This document shows, one piece after another, positions 1 through 12,675 of a stretch of 64,000 nt of DNA (position 1 is its first letter; every line of letters begins with the position of its first letter). The stretch comes from Phoronis australis (lineage: Eukaryota > Phoronida > Phoronidae). The notes under the pieces were generated by a model, which worked only from the letters and a program-made list of their open reading frames with translations, had not been told where the DNA came from and did not search any database. A program made the translations under genes and the position numbers. The stretch lies in NCBI GenBank assembly GCA_002633005.1, contig NMRA01000085.1:913252-977251 (forward strand), read 5' to 3'.

Positions 1-732
1 ACTGGGTTTATCTGTCCATGATGGTGAAATGCACCGATAATAATTATTGGCGTTGTTGTATTTATACCTGGTTAAAGGGACACAACTGGTTTTAGAGCCA
101 AAGAAAATGGATTTTAGAATTATTGTTTTAAATTCTTAAAGTACTTGGCTGCTTGCTGAATGGGCTGCTAACCGGGCATTAAACTGTAATGGCTGAGGTC
201 GTGAGCTCACTTCTGTCTTGGGGCTGGTCTCAAAAATACTTTTCTGTCAGATTGTGTCACTTTAAATGGAACAAAACACCGGTTCTGGGCAATTTACTAA
301 AAATATGTCAAAAACGTTGCTGCTGTGAAACTGAACTCATTAAGTTGATCAGTTTTGGTGACACAGTTTTGCACCAAAAACATTGTGGCTATTCTCAGGT
401 CAGAGAATGACTGGTACTCTGCCTTAACTGCAGGTGGGGTTACTGGTGCATGATCACCTTGTCTGGACACCAGGTCAGGTTACTAGTACATGATACTAGG
501 TGTTGTGTGCAGTTTCCTGGTTGACCAGAAAAGTCGTGGAATAAATCATTTATGCAGGATTTTTGATATTGATGTAGTGAAAAATCTTTTTGCTTCCTTA
601 AAGCAAACGCTATTTCCCATAATACATTTTTTTCGTGGTAACTAATCAGAAAACCAATATCTGTTTGCTCACAGTTTTGTTAGAAATGCTTACGAGCCTC
701 TTAACTCTAGTCATGTTCCATAATGGCTTTTC

Positions 733-978
733 CAGGTGGTGGAAACGCTTCCATGGCTATGCCGCTTCACTTTCAGCTGTTAATACCCTAAACCCCAGAC
801 CTGGACAGGACTCTCGTCCCTGGATGTAGTGTTTGTTCACCGAGTATGTTTGATGCACGTGTGGAGTTAAGGAACACTGGTATAAAATTTGTATCATGGG
901 TTTGGTGTTGGCAGCTCTGGCACTTGGATTCATAGGTGGAATTTAGAGGTGTAGCCATGGAATCGTTTCCACAACCTG
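733..978. repeat. Inverted repeat pair with GTGGAAACG..TTCCATGGC arms
   Basis: The plus-strand arm at 733-760 (CAGGTGGTGGAAACGCTTCC...) reappears inverted at 951-978 with three or so mismatches, about 190 bp apart. Each arm also has an internal palindrome (TGGAAACGCTTCCA). No terminal target duplication is evident, so this may be part of a larger decayed element. Confidence 0.55.
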
Positions 979-2476
979 ATTTTACCCAGTTTTTGCTTGA
1001 AATATTATCCCCCTGGTGGTCGCCTGAGCAGTTAGGGCAGACCATCAAATAACAGAGACTGACTTTTGTGGATTATAATTTGTAGTCTTACAACGGATGG
1101 GGAGGAGTGATTGAAGGCAGGCGCCAGACTAAATTGGGTCAGCAACGCTATAAACCTGCCGTACTTCATAAAAAAATAACTTTTGTTTTTGTCTCCTTAC
1201 CGTTGTAAAATTGGTCTCGACTTGATACTCAGTGAAGTCGGAGGTCACTTCCGGACGTGGAAAGAACTGAAAGCTCGTTTGTACTCGAGACCAGGCTCTG
1301 CAAGTTGGCTCGTTACGGTGTATCATTTTATGCGCCAAGCATGGTGTTAGGCAATAACTGTCTAAGGTTAAAAGTCGCTTCCCATCAAATTAAAGACAAA
1401 TCTAACAGCACTAGATGGTATGAATGGATAGTTTGCCTCCTGGGCAGTACACTGTGCATGTCCTACCTGTTGTGTTCAGCTAAAGATAGAATAAGGTGCT
1501 ATTGGAGGATATTTTCTTCAATTTAAACCAAACCCAGACATTCTTGTGTTTTGACTAGTTCACCTGAATAATAGCGTATTCACTGAGGCTAGGATATTGA
1601 AAAGTTGGAACAGGCAGAACGGTCTTCCGAAAATGTGCAAAATAGCGACACCTTTGTCGATTTTTCTGGCTTAGTGCAATCACCACACCATAATAACTTC
1701 ACTGGCCACTTTAAAGGTTAATTCCACTAAAAGGCTTCCGTACTCAAACTGCTGATGAATATTTTGACTACATAAACGCTGATACAACGTAATTTACGTG
1801 AAACTTGTGCAACTCACTTTTTCAAAATACGAAATGTCACAACGAAGGAGAACGACAATTCCTAAACCTGAATGGCACAACATAATACATTGTGCACAAC
1901 ATAAAAACTAATAACAGGTAAAATTGATATTAGTTTTATTGCACATTCATTGACAGCATTCATCACATTGAGTTACCATTAATCATTCTAAATTGAGTAC
2001 TGACCAATAATGATAACAGTGACTCGACTACGTTGCACAATCATGCATTTACCGTTTAATTTTAAGTCAAGTTCCAAACAATTACAATGGAGACATGAAA
2101 GGAATGATGGCTTGTCACGAAAACCAGTGTTCTCCATTGAGTAACGGGCACGTTAAATATCCAGTTGCGTCAATGCAGCACTTCCAGGAATGCCCCAATT
2201 CACTATGGCCATTCGCTGGGAGTAGAAGTACCTCTGTATGCCAACAGATGGCAGTGCGGGCCATCAGTCCTACAAGCCCAATAACCATTGATTTCAATGT
2301 CTGATTTAAACAGGAACATGCAGCTGCTGTTAAAAGTAACCAGAAAAAAATGCGTCCTGGAGCTCATTTTTTCTGTTGGATAATTTCTCCGCGGGTAAAA
2401 CTGAACAAAGGTTACATTTTTAGCTTTCCAATGTTACATGTTGTGCCCCTATTTATGCCTCATCATGGCATGTGGA

Positions 2477-2552
2477 CACAGGGCATGATGCTTCGGAATA
2501 TGTTCACAGGGCATGATGCTCCAGAATATGTTCACAGGGCATGATGCTCCAG
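2477..2552 (+). repeat. 28-bp tandem repeat, 2.7 copies
   Basis: The unit CACAGGGCATGATGCTCCAG plus AATATGTT is present at 2477-2504, 2505-2532 and (partial) 2533-2552. The first copy has two substitutions; the others match. A short minisatellite. Confidence 0.9.
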
Positions 2553-4919
2553 TTTCCAAAGCATGGGGTTGCATTCATCGAAATGACAGAAATTAAAATC
2601 AAGAACAATGTAAATTGGACATGTTACTTTAACAGCTCACGTTAAGTGACTTGAATGCAAGTACCGAAAAATGATAATTAAATTGGAGAATTGCAATACT
2701 CCACAAAACACCCGGGCCAGTAGGCTAACGATAGCAAGTTACTATGTACAAAAACGATACATGACATTTAACCACCCACAGGAGGAAATACATTACATTT
2801 ACCACATGAACAAACACCAGTTATGAATATATGGTTATATATAAGACGGGTGGTTATAACATCTAAATGCTATCAATATTTAATAGCATCTACACATCAA
2901 TACATCTTGGTTTATAATCAACAAAATAAATTATTTATTATACAGCCAAGTGTTAGAGGCAGCGGTACCCAAAATGATGATCTTAAATTTGCCTGTAAAG
3001 AATGACAGTAGCATTTCACCACTGTTCGTTTACTTTTAAAAAGAAGTAATGGAACAGAAATAACATACTTGGCTGACACTGAACAAACTTCATATTTTAC
3101 AAAAATTCTGCAGACTCCAGAAAGAAGCAAACGAAGCAGACTTTTTGTGTATCAATCTCGAAATAACGTAAAGAAAATCGTAGTCGAGCAAAATTTTCAA
3201 ACAAAAAGTAACTTGGTAAATGTTTTGGACACCACTGACCACCAACACACGGCCGTACATAACAACAACCAAAAGCACTAGAGCGGATATACGTTAAATG
3301 CAGACTGGATGGAAAGGGTGCAAGACTAAGAAGGCCCTGGCATAAATGTCTTGGGAAATCGGTGAAAAAGTCTGCTTGCCTTGTACTGGGGAAATTTTGA
3401 ACGCGTTACCAAAGACAAAATAAACTTATCGTGTGAGTAGATCCCCTGCACGTGTTTTAGAATTCATGGAATGTGCTGAATTGGATTTGTATTGACCCGA
3501 AGTCGGATAAAATCCAAAAATTGCTTCCCAGAGTCGAATCAAATGACATGGGTTGGACCTAACTCGACCGGGAGATTGCTGGAGTTGCCACCAGTGTCTC
3601 GGTCTACACCCACTTCCAGTGAACCTAACAATGTTATGTAATAGATTGAACATTAAGGATTAGTTAAACATGAGCAAATTGACATTGGCTCTGCAGTCAG
3701 TACAACCGTAGACTATACAAAACACTAAATAAAGCAGATACTAGTCATTTATAGTACCTTCACCATTGAGACCTGAATTCACAGTATTAAGTACATAAGA
3801 ATATATCTACAAGCACCCTAACAATGTCTTGCACTTCACACCAGCTAGTCTCCATTGTCTGTGTCAACAATACTGTCGCGCGATTGGCTTCTGTAACCTG
3901 AACAAAGGAGCAGCAAACTCAATAAAGGAGCAGCTGGCTCAACAACGGAGCGTCTAACGGGCATGATAGTGGACAAACTTCAACATGTTACGGCTGTAGT
4001 GAAAGAGAGCCAACAAAAATGACATCATCATCATCGCCACTCCCACTTCTATCAACCAATAAACAAACAGCATTATATAAAGCGTATTAACAGCGACGCA
4101 GTGTGACCGTGGATTTTTTTATCAAGAATCCAATTCATTTTCATTTTAACAGAAATCTTTTGCACAACTGATTGAGATTTCAACACAGATCTACAAGGGT
4201 ATCTTTGCTCATTTAAGAATGCAAGAATTTGCAACTAATGGTGACAAAAGCTGCCATCTAGTGAAAAATAAAGGAACTTCACTTCCATATTAGACAATGC
4301 TTAGCAAGACTTTAGTCGATACAAAAATTACTTATCACAAAATCAAAAAATTTTCAATCACCGAGAATCAAATAAAAGTTCCTGCATATACTGCTAGATG
4401 GCAGCAGGTCCGCTCCTGTCATTAAAGTGTAAAATAACCACTCCTATCTCACAAATCTTTTTAATCACACTTTCTTTTCGACTTATGAGTGAAAAGTGAG
4501 ATGAATTTTTGGATAATCGTTTTTCAAAAATATCGGCAAAAAAACTTTCATGCAGCAAGAGAATGAACTATTACATTCACATTTAAATGAGGAAAGTAAC
4601 TTAACTGATAACTTGTAAAACCAGAAGTGGCGCTGCACTCATGCAATATTTCCCCCATTATCTCCCCTAGCATCACAGGCCATTATCTCCCCTGGCATCT
4701 AAGACCACTGTCAATATAACTGCAGGTGAAAGCTGCCTACACAGAAGTGATGATAAACAGGATTTTAACACCTGTAGAGAAAAAATGGAGAAAACGATGC
4801 AGAAATTTGACAAAGCAACTTCCAGTTCCCTGAAATTACTACAAAATCAACTTTTCCAAAAACTGTCTCCAGTGAACAAAAGTCTTCTGAAACTAAAGAA
4901 TTACCACCCCGCCCGAAAT

Positions 4920-4925
4920 TTTATT
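4920..4925 (-). terminator. NPDC1: Candidate poly(A) signal AATAAA
   Basis: On the minus strand an AATAAA hexamer lies about 1.4 kb downstream of the NPDC1 stop and is followed within 10-25 nt by a G/T-rich stretch (GGGCGGGGTGGTA), the usual poly(A) site arrangement. It is the first exact AATAAA I noticed below the stop. The region is AT-rich, so chance hexamers are common, and others occur further down (for example near 1936). Confidence 0.25.
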
Positions 4926-5325
4926 TTTCATTATTACACTATTGATAAAAACACTTACATACAAACTAAATCCTAAACAGTTAAAGCCTTCATTGAACAT
5001 ATTTTAGCTATAATTGTAGATGTATTGGGCTACCCAGATAGACTTATCGATATTTTAGCGACAACGCAAAACCATTTAAGTGCAAGAATTCAGACCTATG
5101 AATGAAAGACCAAAAGTAATTTGAATTGAATAAGAGTCTGAATAGAACACCATAAACATTATCGTTGTGAGGTAGACAAATGTAAGTCAGTAAATCTAAC
5201 CGTTCATTACATTTGGCAATTTATGATATTACTGTAATGGAAGTGACTCTCGAAACATTTTGTAGCCACCAAATTTACGTGCGTCATTATTCAATGTAGG
5301 CTTTAAGGCAACTAAACTAAAACAT

Positions 5326-5361
5326 ACACGCCACACACGCATGCACACACACACACACACA
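5326..5361. repeat. CA microsatellite
   Basis: Mixed CA/CACGCA run with an uninterrupted (AC)n core at about 5343-5360. Simple sequence with no coding signal. Confidence 0.85.
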
Positions 5362-6337
5362 AAGAAACAAATGAAGATTATCAATATCTCCCCAATCATG
5401 TTCCCAATAAGGCCAAAAAAGCACAACTGTTTCTGGTCTGTTTTCGAAAATTGAGTCGGTGGTGCGGTATTTTTTTAGATGCTCACATTTCCAAAAAAAG
5501 AACGTCAACTCGAGATAACAAAAAAATGTTTTTGTACTCATTGCTTAACAAAGCATGACCTATCAAACCCTGTTTACCTGCCTCTGTGCAGCTCATCAAA
5601 AAACAACAGACTTTGGCTGAACTTGACACACAGTGAGCCTTTCTTGGTTGTTTTTTTTTTAAACAGTAAGCACAGGTCTCGAAATGAATCAAAGTAAGAG
5701 TGTAGAATCAACTATGTTTTTTTGGCCTAATCTCTGGAACAGATTTTTTATATATATTCCACTACTTCGACACCATAGGATGAGATGTTTTTAAATAAAG
5801 GAGCAATGCTCCTGTGTTGGCTGTGCAACCTATCCGCCAGTAGAGTGCAGCACCTACTTGGCTGCCAACACCACCATTGTGACAATGCAATCTTCCTAAT
5901 GTTATGGAAAATCACATTGTGTATGCAGCAAAATATCACAGCACACAATAATTCAGAGAAACATGGTAGTGACGTCAATAACTTGTCGATGAAGAACATT
6001 TAAAAAATCCAGAGCGTGACAATAATAATCTTGTGTCTAATTTAACAGGTGGTAGCATATCCACCACAGGTAAGCTCCAAATGAGAGCAAAGAATTGGTC
6101 AACCCCTCGAAATATTGCTGCGCTCCAAAGAACTCGTATACAATTTAGCCTCACAAAGAATTTTAAACGAATCACAGAATTAGTTTGAGGCGATCGAAAT
6201 GACAATAACAGCGGCACAAACATTTTGGGTGTTTACATTACAGTCGCATAACGGCATTGCAATGTTCACGTGCTGCTGTCATTGCATTCAGACTAAGGTA
6301 ACGAAAAATATAGTACAGTCTTCCATAGCCTGCATTC

Positions 6338-6421
6338 TCACTGCGGCGGAGGGCCATCTCTTGGCGGACTTGGAGGTATATCTTCGTTAAACAGCGGGTT
6401 TTTCACTTCCATCTCACCCGT
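6338..6421 (-). CDS. NPDC1: NPDC1-like terminal coding exon
   Basis: Last coding part, 84 bp (27 codons plus TGA at 6340-6338), after acceptor GTTTTCCAG|ACGGGTG. It encodes TGEMEVKNPLFNEDIPPSPP then RDGPPPQ. TGEMEVxNPLF directly continues YECPGLAP from the previous exon, exactly as in human NPDC1 (TGEMEVRNPLF, recalled). The Pro-rich end (PPSPPRDGPPPQ) could offer an SH3-type ligand, but that is only suggested by composition. The 3' UTR continues toward lower coordinates; its end is not certain. Confidence 0.96.
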   Translation of the reverse strand, partial: TGEMEVKNPLFNEDIPPSPPRDGPPPQ

Positions 6422-6896
6422 CTGGAAAACACAAGAACAGAAATCAGAAAAACAGCGAATGACAGTTAGTCATTAAATTCTTTTTTGCAATATGGAATAG
6501 CAGAAGACAATATCAACATAATGACACGCAAACTGATGCTTCAATCAAGACAGCTTGCAGCAGGAGCATCCAATATTCCAAGCAAATTTTTGTCTTGGTT
6601 GAAAAAGTCATTGACATCTGTTACCACAACATGCTTTGTACAAGAAAGACACCCCTTACAGTTTGCGACCCGAGGGGGCTTAAGAGCAAGAAATATGCTC
6701 ATTTTTTCCAAAATCTTGATAGAAACACAGGAAGTGCAAACCATTACTAGGAAAACCACATAACAGAATGAGAATTTTATCACTGGCGACAATGACATAA
6801 TGGTTCTCCTTGGAACTGAGTTTATCAACTGTTAGTTACCAGCTATGAATAAATATATACAGAGGTTACAGTACAAGTCAGCAGCATCGTACTCAC

Positions 6897-6996
6897 CGGT
6901 GCTAACCCAGGGCACTCATACACAGTATAGTCCCCTTCTTCATTTTCAACATCACTCTCCTCCTCAGACCCATCATGCTTCATCTCACCGCTGGCC
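6897..6996 (-). CDS. NPDC1: NPDC1-like exon: acidic region and TVYECPGLAP
   Basis: Exon of 100 bp (1 + 33 codons) with acceptor CATGTTGCAG|GGCCAGC and donor CACCG|GTGAGTAC. It encodes ASGEMKHDGSEEESDVENEE, then GDYTVYECPGLAP. Human NPDC1 has an almost identical acidic DEENEDGDF followed by TVYECPGLAP. The Asp/Glu/Ser-rich part resembles the PEST-type degradation region described for mammalian NPDC1, and the Ser residues next to Glu are plausible casein kinase 2 sites (inference). It ends in phase 0, so the next exon starts cleanly with Thr. Confidence 0.96.
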
Positions 6997-7451
6997 CTGC
7001 AACATGGATAAACAAAGAATATGTTAGATTAATTATGCTAATGATACATGTAAATGGGTCACAGTGCATCACAATAAAGTTCAATGCCCAAAAACTTGCC
7101 TATTCATGTTGGGTTCTAAGAGGAGACGACAAAAGCTGGTTAAACAAAATGTTCCATGAAAATAGCTGAAAATGATCCACGGAACACCTATGGATCATTT
7201 CAGGAAAACAGAGTTTCCTCAGTCCATGATAGATGGCGCTATATCATACATGCGCAATTAAAAGTCTGTACACCGATTTACTGCATTTTAAAAAAAAAAA
7301 TCTTGCTCTAGTGTTTCGCACATTGACACGCGTAGAAGCAGAACACTATTACTTGTATATGCGCTTTTGGGTCTGTTGTCTACTCTTGGCGCTTATCGTT
7401 TATCAGCTACAGTAACGAGTATGCAAATCCTGAACCAGTGTGAAAATATAG

Positions 7452-7706
7452 GTCGCAAACATTTTTCAAGTCTGGTCTACACACCACCTGTTAGCCATTG
7501 CACGTGACCCAATGATCATAGGTCTAAAATGATGTCTGCCCCAGTGGTCACGCTGGCTCACTGGACAAAAATGTCTGCAAGGTTAGCAGAAGGTCCTGGG
7601 TTCCAGTCCCGGTCAGGGCAGAAATCATTTCAGACTTATGTTCATTAGACTATGTGATGTGGCCAAAAGGTGACGCGCAGACCAAACTTAAAATGTTTGC
7701 GAGATA
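7452..7706. mobile_element. Foldback element with tRNA-like core (SINE-like)
   Basis: The outer ~90 bp on each side are imperfect inverted copies: TCGCAAACATTTTTCAAGTC at the left pairs with the complement of ACTTAAAATGTTTGCGA at the right, and the inner TAGGTCTAAAATGATGTCTG pairs with CAGAAATCATTTCAGACTTA. The core holds a pol III A-box-like TGGCTCACTGG (7554-7564) and B-box-like GGTTCCAGTCC (7599-7609), spaced 45 bp as in a tRNA. So a tRNA-derived head lies inside a palindromic element. It could be a SINE inserted in a MITE or a composite element in its own right. Confidence 0.6.
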
Positions 7707-8094
7707 CAGTAACAATAACTAGAAAAAACTCCAGCATCTATGGTTTCGAAAGAAATAAGTTATCAGCTTCACGTTTCTGAAATTTAAACGCAATGTCTTG
7801 GGTTAGCACGTGCCGAATTCCAAACATAGGCACAGCTTAATATACAGGTGTAGGAGCCTAAACAGAACAACTATAGTGAGGAAGGTTCCAGGAAACAATA
7901 CCACAAACGATCAAAGGCATTTAAATCTTGATTTCCACGACACAGTACACAAGTGACTTATTATTTCTGTAATATCTACAGCTACATGGGACCTCTATCA
8001 ACACGTCTTTGTAATTAAACACTACATCTACAAAAAATAGATTTTAACACAGTAAAAGTATTACAGATTTTCTGACAGAAGAACGCCTGTAAAT

Positions 8095-8492
8095 TTTCTG
8101 AAAGAAGAGTGCCTGTAAAATGTCTCCAATAAGATTTAGCAAAAGCGAAAGGTGTATAGATGGCAAACCAACAGATAGTGACAACGATACGACCACAGTT
8201 TGTTAACGGAGAAATCTCAAAAACGCTGTTGCGTATTTCTGATTTATCACTTTTTCATTTTCTGCAACTTTTTTTTACTTTTTTTCAGAAAAGTTACAAA
8301 ATTTCTACTTTTAATAGCCATCATGCAAAAATGGAAAATGCTAAAAATTTCCTGACAGGGTTTCGAAAAACAGTTCATAAAATATAGCACTTGAAAGTTT
8401 GATAAGAATCAGACCAGCCACTTCTGAGGTACAATGTTACAAGGTGGGCCAAAGTTGGACGTTTCTCTAGGGTCCTACATCACCTATCACCT
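8095..8492 (-). repeat. Interspersed repeat family R2, minus copy
   Basis: Read on the minus strand this begins GTAGGACCCTAGAGAAACGT and continues with CAGAAGTGGCTGGTCTGATT, matching the plus-strand copies at 14293, 13099, 18935 and 44818. Diverged but collinear over several hundred bp. No open reading frame or tRNA-like promoter was seen, so its class is unknown. Confidence 0.55.
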
Positions 8493-9312
8493 TGCATGAA
8501 TACAGTGGTTACAAAAACTACCGTAAGCTAATAAAACAAAGCGATGAATGACCTTGAAAGCACTAAACTTGATGTTTCAACGGCAGCTACATGATGTGGT
8601 TACACTGTAGCTGATCTGNATTTTGTCCGTACTGCCAAATGGAATCTGGGAGAATTTTAGGAGGCCATGGCCCCCTTGGCTCCCCTTAAATCTGCCACTG
8701 GGGGGGCAACCACATGTTCCAAGGAAGACACCCAAGGCCCTAAATTCGACATTTTTTGTTGACTGTGTCCGTACAGTGTGTCTGGGTCAATCCCAATTCG
8801 GTTTTGATAGAAGTCACTCAATTTCACAATTGGATCATTAGTAACCAAACTTTCTAATGATTAGCTTCATTTTAGTGCAGATTCTTCAACTCTTGACATA
8901 AGACTAACTAATGGATACAGAGAACTTTATTATGTCACTGACATCTGTGTACACTGTTAGCATGCTCTGCTCTGTTCGCCCATTATTAAATAAAATAGAT
9001 AATTTTTTAGTACTTACAATTACAGTAACATGGATCAGTGGCCATATTAGCAATTGTGTTTGTCCAAAATCGAAGATTCGTTAAAATTTCTTAACAATTT
9101 CTAGAGAAAATCAAATTGCTAGAACTCTACCTATATCATGGGCTTTTAATTTCATTTGCCCTTGAGAACTATAGACAGCGTTTCTGGTCAATAGTACAGC
9201 AAGTGCAAAGTGCCCATTTGTGGTTTACGTTTTAAACAAATTACACAAAACACACAGGTGCAATTCACTAAACTAAACGAAACAAAGTGATTAACACTGT
9301 TTTCCTCAACCA

Positions 9313-9373
9313 GGGTTAAAGGTTGTGACCTCACTACATCAGTCTTACACAATGAGGTTACGACCTTTGACCC
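9313..9373. repeat. 21-bp inverted repeat containing a DR1-like nuclear-receptor motif
   Basis: The left arm GGGTTAAAGGTTGTGACCTCA is at 9313-9333; the right arm at 9353-9373 is its inverse with two mismatches, and the loop is 19 bp. Read on the minus strand the right arm starts GGGTCAAAGGTCG, two AGGTCA-type half-sites separated by one base (DR1, the class bound by HNF4/RXR/PPAR-type receptors). Function is not shown; chance or a decayed MITE is possible. Confidence 0.45.
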
Positions 9374-12300
9374 ATGAGCAGATTGAACAGCTGACCTTGT
9401 TGAATATTCAATGCCGTGCTCAAAAGTTAAATTAAACTGGCCATCAACAAAAAATCGCATCATTTTAAACAAAAAAGAAGGAAAACCATGAAAAGCAACA
9501 CTGCAATCTTTGAAGTGCACTACTGCAAGCAAGAGCAATCGTACAAGATACAACAATTATACAACAATTTTGAGACGACAAACACGGCTGGTGGCAAGGC
9601 TCTTCAAACTGCAAAAATTGACCAAGGGACTTGAAAGCAGCTGCATTTGCAGTGTGGATAGTGCAGAAATGCATTCAGAAACAATGAGATGTTTTGCTCG
9701 TTCACATCTACCCAAAATGTGTTAACACCAAAACTGTATTGTGTCAATGAAGGAACGACCCAATTTTTTGCGACGACAGATATAACGCAAGAATGATGAT
9801 TGGGCCTTAATTCAAATGCTCCTCCCCATCAGCCCAGGTTCTCTTATAACTCCCGCTAATGGCCAACCGAGTAGACTAGGGACTAAAACACATAACATTG
9901 GCTGGAGCTATGCCCTGAAGCCTACCATGGCTCAACATTTCCTGATCAAGACGTTCCACTTACAAATACGTCTACACTGTAAAAGCTTAGAATTTCAAAT
10001 GACCCATATGGTAAGTACGTAACAGACCACCGAATTCTTATGACGTCAAAGTCCACGGCATTTCGAGCGGAAAAATCTGGACAATGGGTCCTAATGGGCA
10101 CGATGAATTTTGGGGGAACTTGAGTTAGCACAGCGGCTAACAATTTTGTAGACCCTTGTATATCACTGGTGGCGTTTATACAAAATAAGCCTTTTGAAAT
10201 TAACACGCAAAGTCAGTGAAAGCAATTCTTTGTGAACTCTGCTCATAGTCATGTAGCTGCCCCAGTTGGACTGTGTACCTAAACACAGCCAAAGGGTTCA
10301 TGGTCCTGAGAGGACAATTGCCACATAACCCTCATGGATTCTGAATAGCCAAGCCCAGAATACGTAATTCGGCCGCACAACTCGGGACGCAATTTGCCGA
10401 CAAAATAATCGCCAGGCGCAGCCGCTGCCACATGTAACTAAATGGGAGACAGAAAGCTAGAGTCACAACATGCACTGTGTTCTTACGGGTAGCACTCATG
10501 GCTGAAGGAACGGATTCTCCTCTTCTGATACACTTCGCTGAAGGGACAATGGACAAGCTTAGATTGAGACAGGCCTCAACTACCCGCGGCAACAGAACCC
10601 CGGGCAACGAGGGAGTAATTATCGACAATGTACTTGGACAGTTTACGGTAAAAGTTCTCCAATTTGAAACAGCTTCTTAAATTTGGGACACTTAAATCCG
10701 AGCTGAACTTGAATTTACGCGATTCTGATAACGGGAGCATAGGTGATTTTTCAAATTCTGGACTCTTGAGAATTTTACTTAAGTTCTGAAAATAGAAGTC
10801 CGTATAAAGTAATTTCATACTATGCGCTAAATAGGAGAATAAATACCGCCTGGTGGTTGCCGGACACACGAAATAACTCACAAACTTAGCATGCAATTTT
10901 CAGTGGCTGGGACAGTATGAGCAATTCAAAGTTAAGGCGATGTTATATCAAGACCTGGGGGCAGTTTTGTCAAGAGCAATATGCTCAGTGGTGATGATAC
11001 AGTACGTCCTGCTTAGCTTACAATATGGTACACAAGTGTAATTTCACCCGATTGAGTCAACTTCACATGACCACACGTATACTACAAAAAATACCATGTC
11101 AAAACAAAGCAAAATAACACTTTAATGAAGTCACTGAATATCCTGTTTGATATGGATGCCTTTAAATTTTTCTCAATATGGCGAGTTAGAGTTTCCGGAT
11201 TTTTAAAACGTTGAAAATCGCTAGCAGTTCACAAGGTTGATGTTACACTAACTAAAGGCAGTTCAAATCTGAAAACATGAGAAAAGCCGCGTGAAAACTG
11301 GCAAAGCATTGTACAATGTCTGGACAGCATATTATTAGCCAATGTTGGCCATTTCTGCCAAATCCTAGCCAATGAGATGTTGAGACGAGCTAGGATGTTC
11401 TGAGATCGAGTTGGAAAGAGAGGTTGTTGTCCCTAATTGTGCTGATGCAAACACGATTTCTTCCAAATTTCAGCCACTTTGACTTCTGCTGGATACAGGC
11501 TGTATGGTGCGAAGTGCAAAAGATATTGAACTTCTAGCAGGCAAAAAACAACAACGACATGTCACGAGCAACACAAATTATTAACTGAACACTGAAATTG
11601 AAATTGCAAAGTAACAGAATTACGCAGCTGACCAGGCACCTGGGCAAAAATCAATTCCACCTGCCACCTGCTTGGCAGGCTCAACGGTACAATACCTACA
11701 GCACGATGATTTTAATGAACGTGTTTCTAATTCCAATATTTCAAACTCCATTTTCATCAAGTTCAAGATTCTGAGAATTAAAAGTACTTGAAGGCTCTTG
11801 ATAATTTTAAGAAGATATGTCATTATCTGAATACAAAACAGATGAGTGAAATTGGGATTTGAGAAATCCCGCAGGTGTAAATAAGACTAAAAACAGACCG
11901 GCAAAGTTAGGATAAAAAGAAAATCAGCTAGTCAAGCTCATCAGGCCAACACAAAGAAAAAAATCAATAATGCAGATGAAAAATCGATCTACCGGTAAAT
12001 AGAAATCGCTTCATTATAGAAATGGGCACAAAAAAATTTGAGAAATGCATAATTTTTTTTAAAATGTTCAGTGAAAAACGGAATAATTTGGGTCTCCACA
12101 AGAATGTAATAAAAACGTAACAAAAATGCAATAAAACTAACAATTACACGTCATTTTAACATTGTAATGGTGAACATCAGAATCTAATGTCTGCAGTATG
12201 TAATTAAAACACACATTTGGCACACTTGAGACACAATGAGATACACCGAGCGACCCTGTAAGTACACGGCACGGCTCCGCAATGATGTGTTTTATCTACT

Positions 12301-12440
12301 CATCAATAAACGAGCGTCAGCTTTACTGATCATTAAATATGTTAAATTATTCCTTTCAATCTAATGTATGTTAGCTGATACAGGAGTAGGAAGTTTGTAC
12401 ACTCAGTTAACTGCAGACATATCCACTCTTTAAAGCTCAT

Positions 12441-12675
12441 TAAGATTGTTACCTCAGCAATTTAGGCCACAGTATAGCAGAGGAATGGAACTTTATTTTC
12501 TGACCAGATGTGCAACACCAAATGAACAATATTCCATGTTCAAGTTGTGTATCATAGCAACCATCAAATTTATTTTGAGAAAAAATGTGGCATTCACTGC
12601 AATTTAAGTCCTTGAAAAATGAAAACGGGCAATTTTAGCACTTTTTTGTTCGAAATTGGGAAAATTTTAACATAT
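12441..12675 (+). mobile_element. MITE family M1 copy
   Basis: The left part reads TACCTCAGCAATTTAGGCC then ACAGTATAGCAGAGG, and the right end GTTCGAAATTGGGAAAATTT. Same layout and length as the better copy at 16689-16923 but more diverged. Confidence 0.5.

Larger units (their letters stand above)
1..6337. other. 3' flank / possible 3' UTR, no gene recognised
   Basis: No supported exon of another gene is seen here. Open frames are short, and none shows a known domain or a convincing splice-site series. Visible structures are an inverted pair at 733-760 and 951-978, a 28-bp tandem repeat at 2477-2552, a short GGAGCAGC repeat near 3903-3955, and a CA microsatellite near 5326-5361. Part of it nearest 6338 is probably 3' UTR of the NPDC1-like gene. 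Confidence 0.5.

Noticed and set aside
788-1048. Minus-strand 86-codon frame with CPNC and CQSC pairs, zinc-finger-like
   Set aside because: Pairs are not spaced like a known finger, there are no supporting splice sites, and the frame overlaps an inverted repeat.
8619-8619. N as a fourth haplotype junction (also 18459)
   Set aside because: No duplicated sequence was seen on the two sides of either N, so these are plain ambiguities or small gaps.
10332-10640. GC-richer patch open on both strands (plus frame starting MAEGTDSPLL)
   Set aside because: No recognised domain, no paired splice sites and no link to the NPDC1 frame; possibly a repeat fragment.
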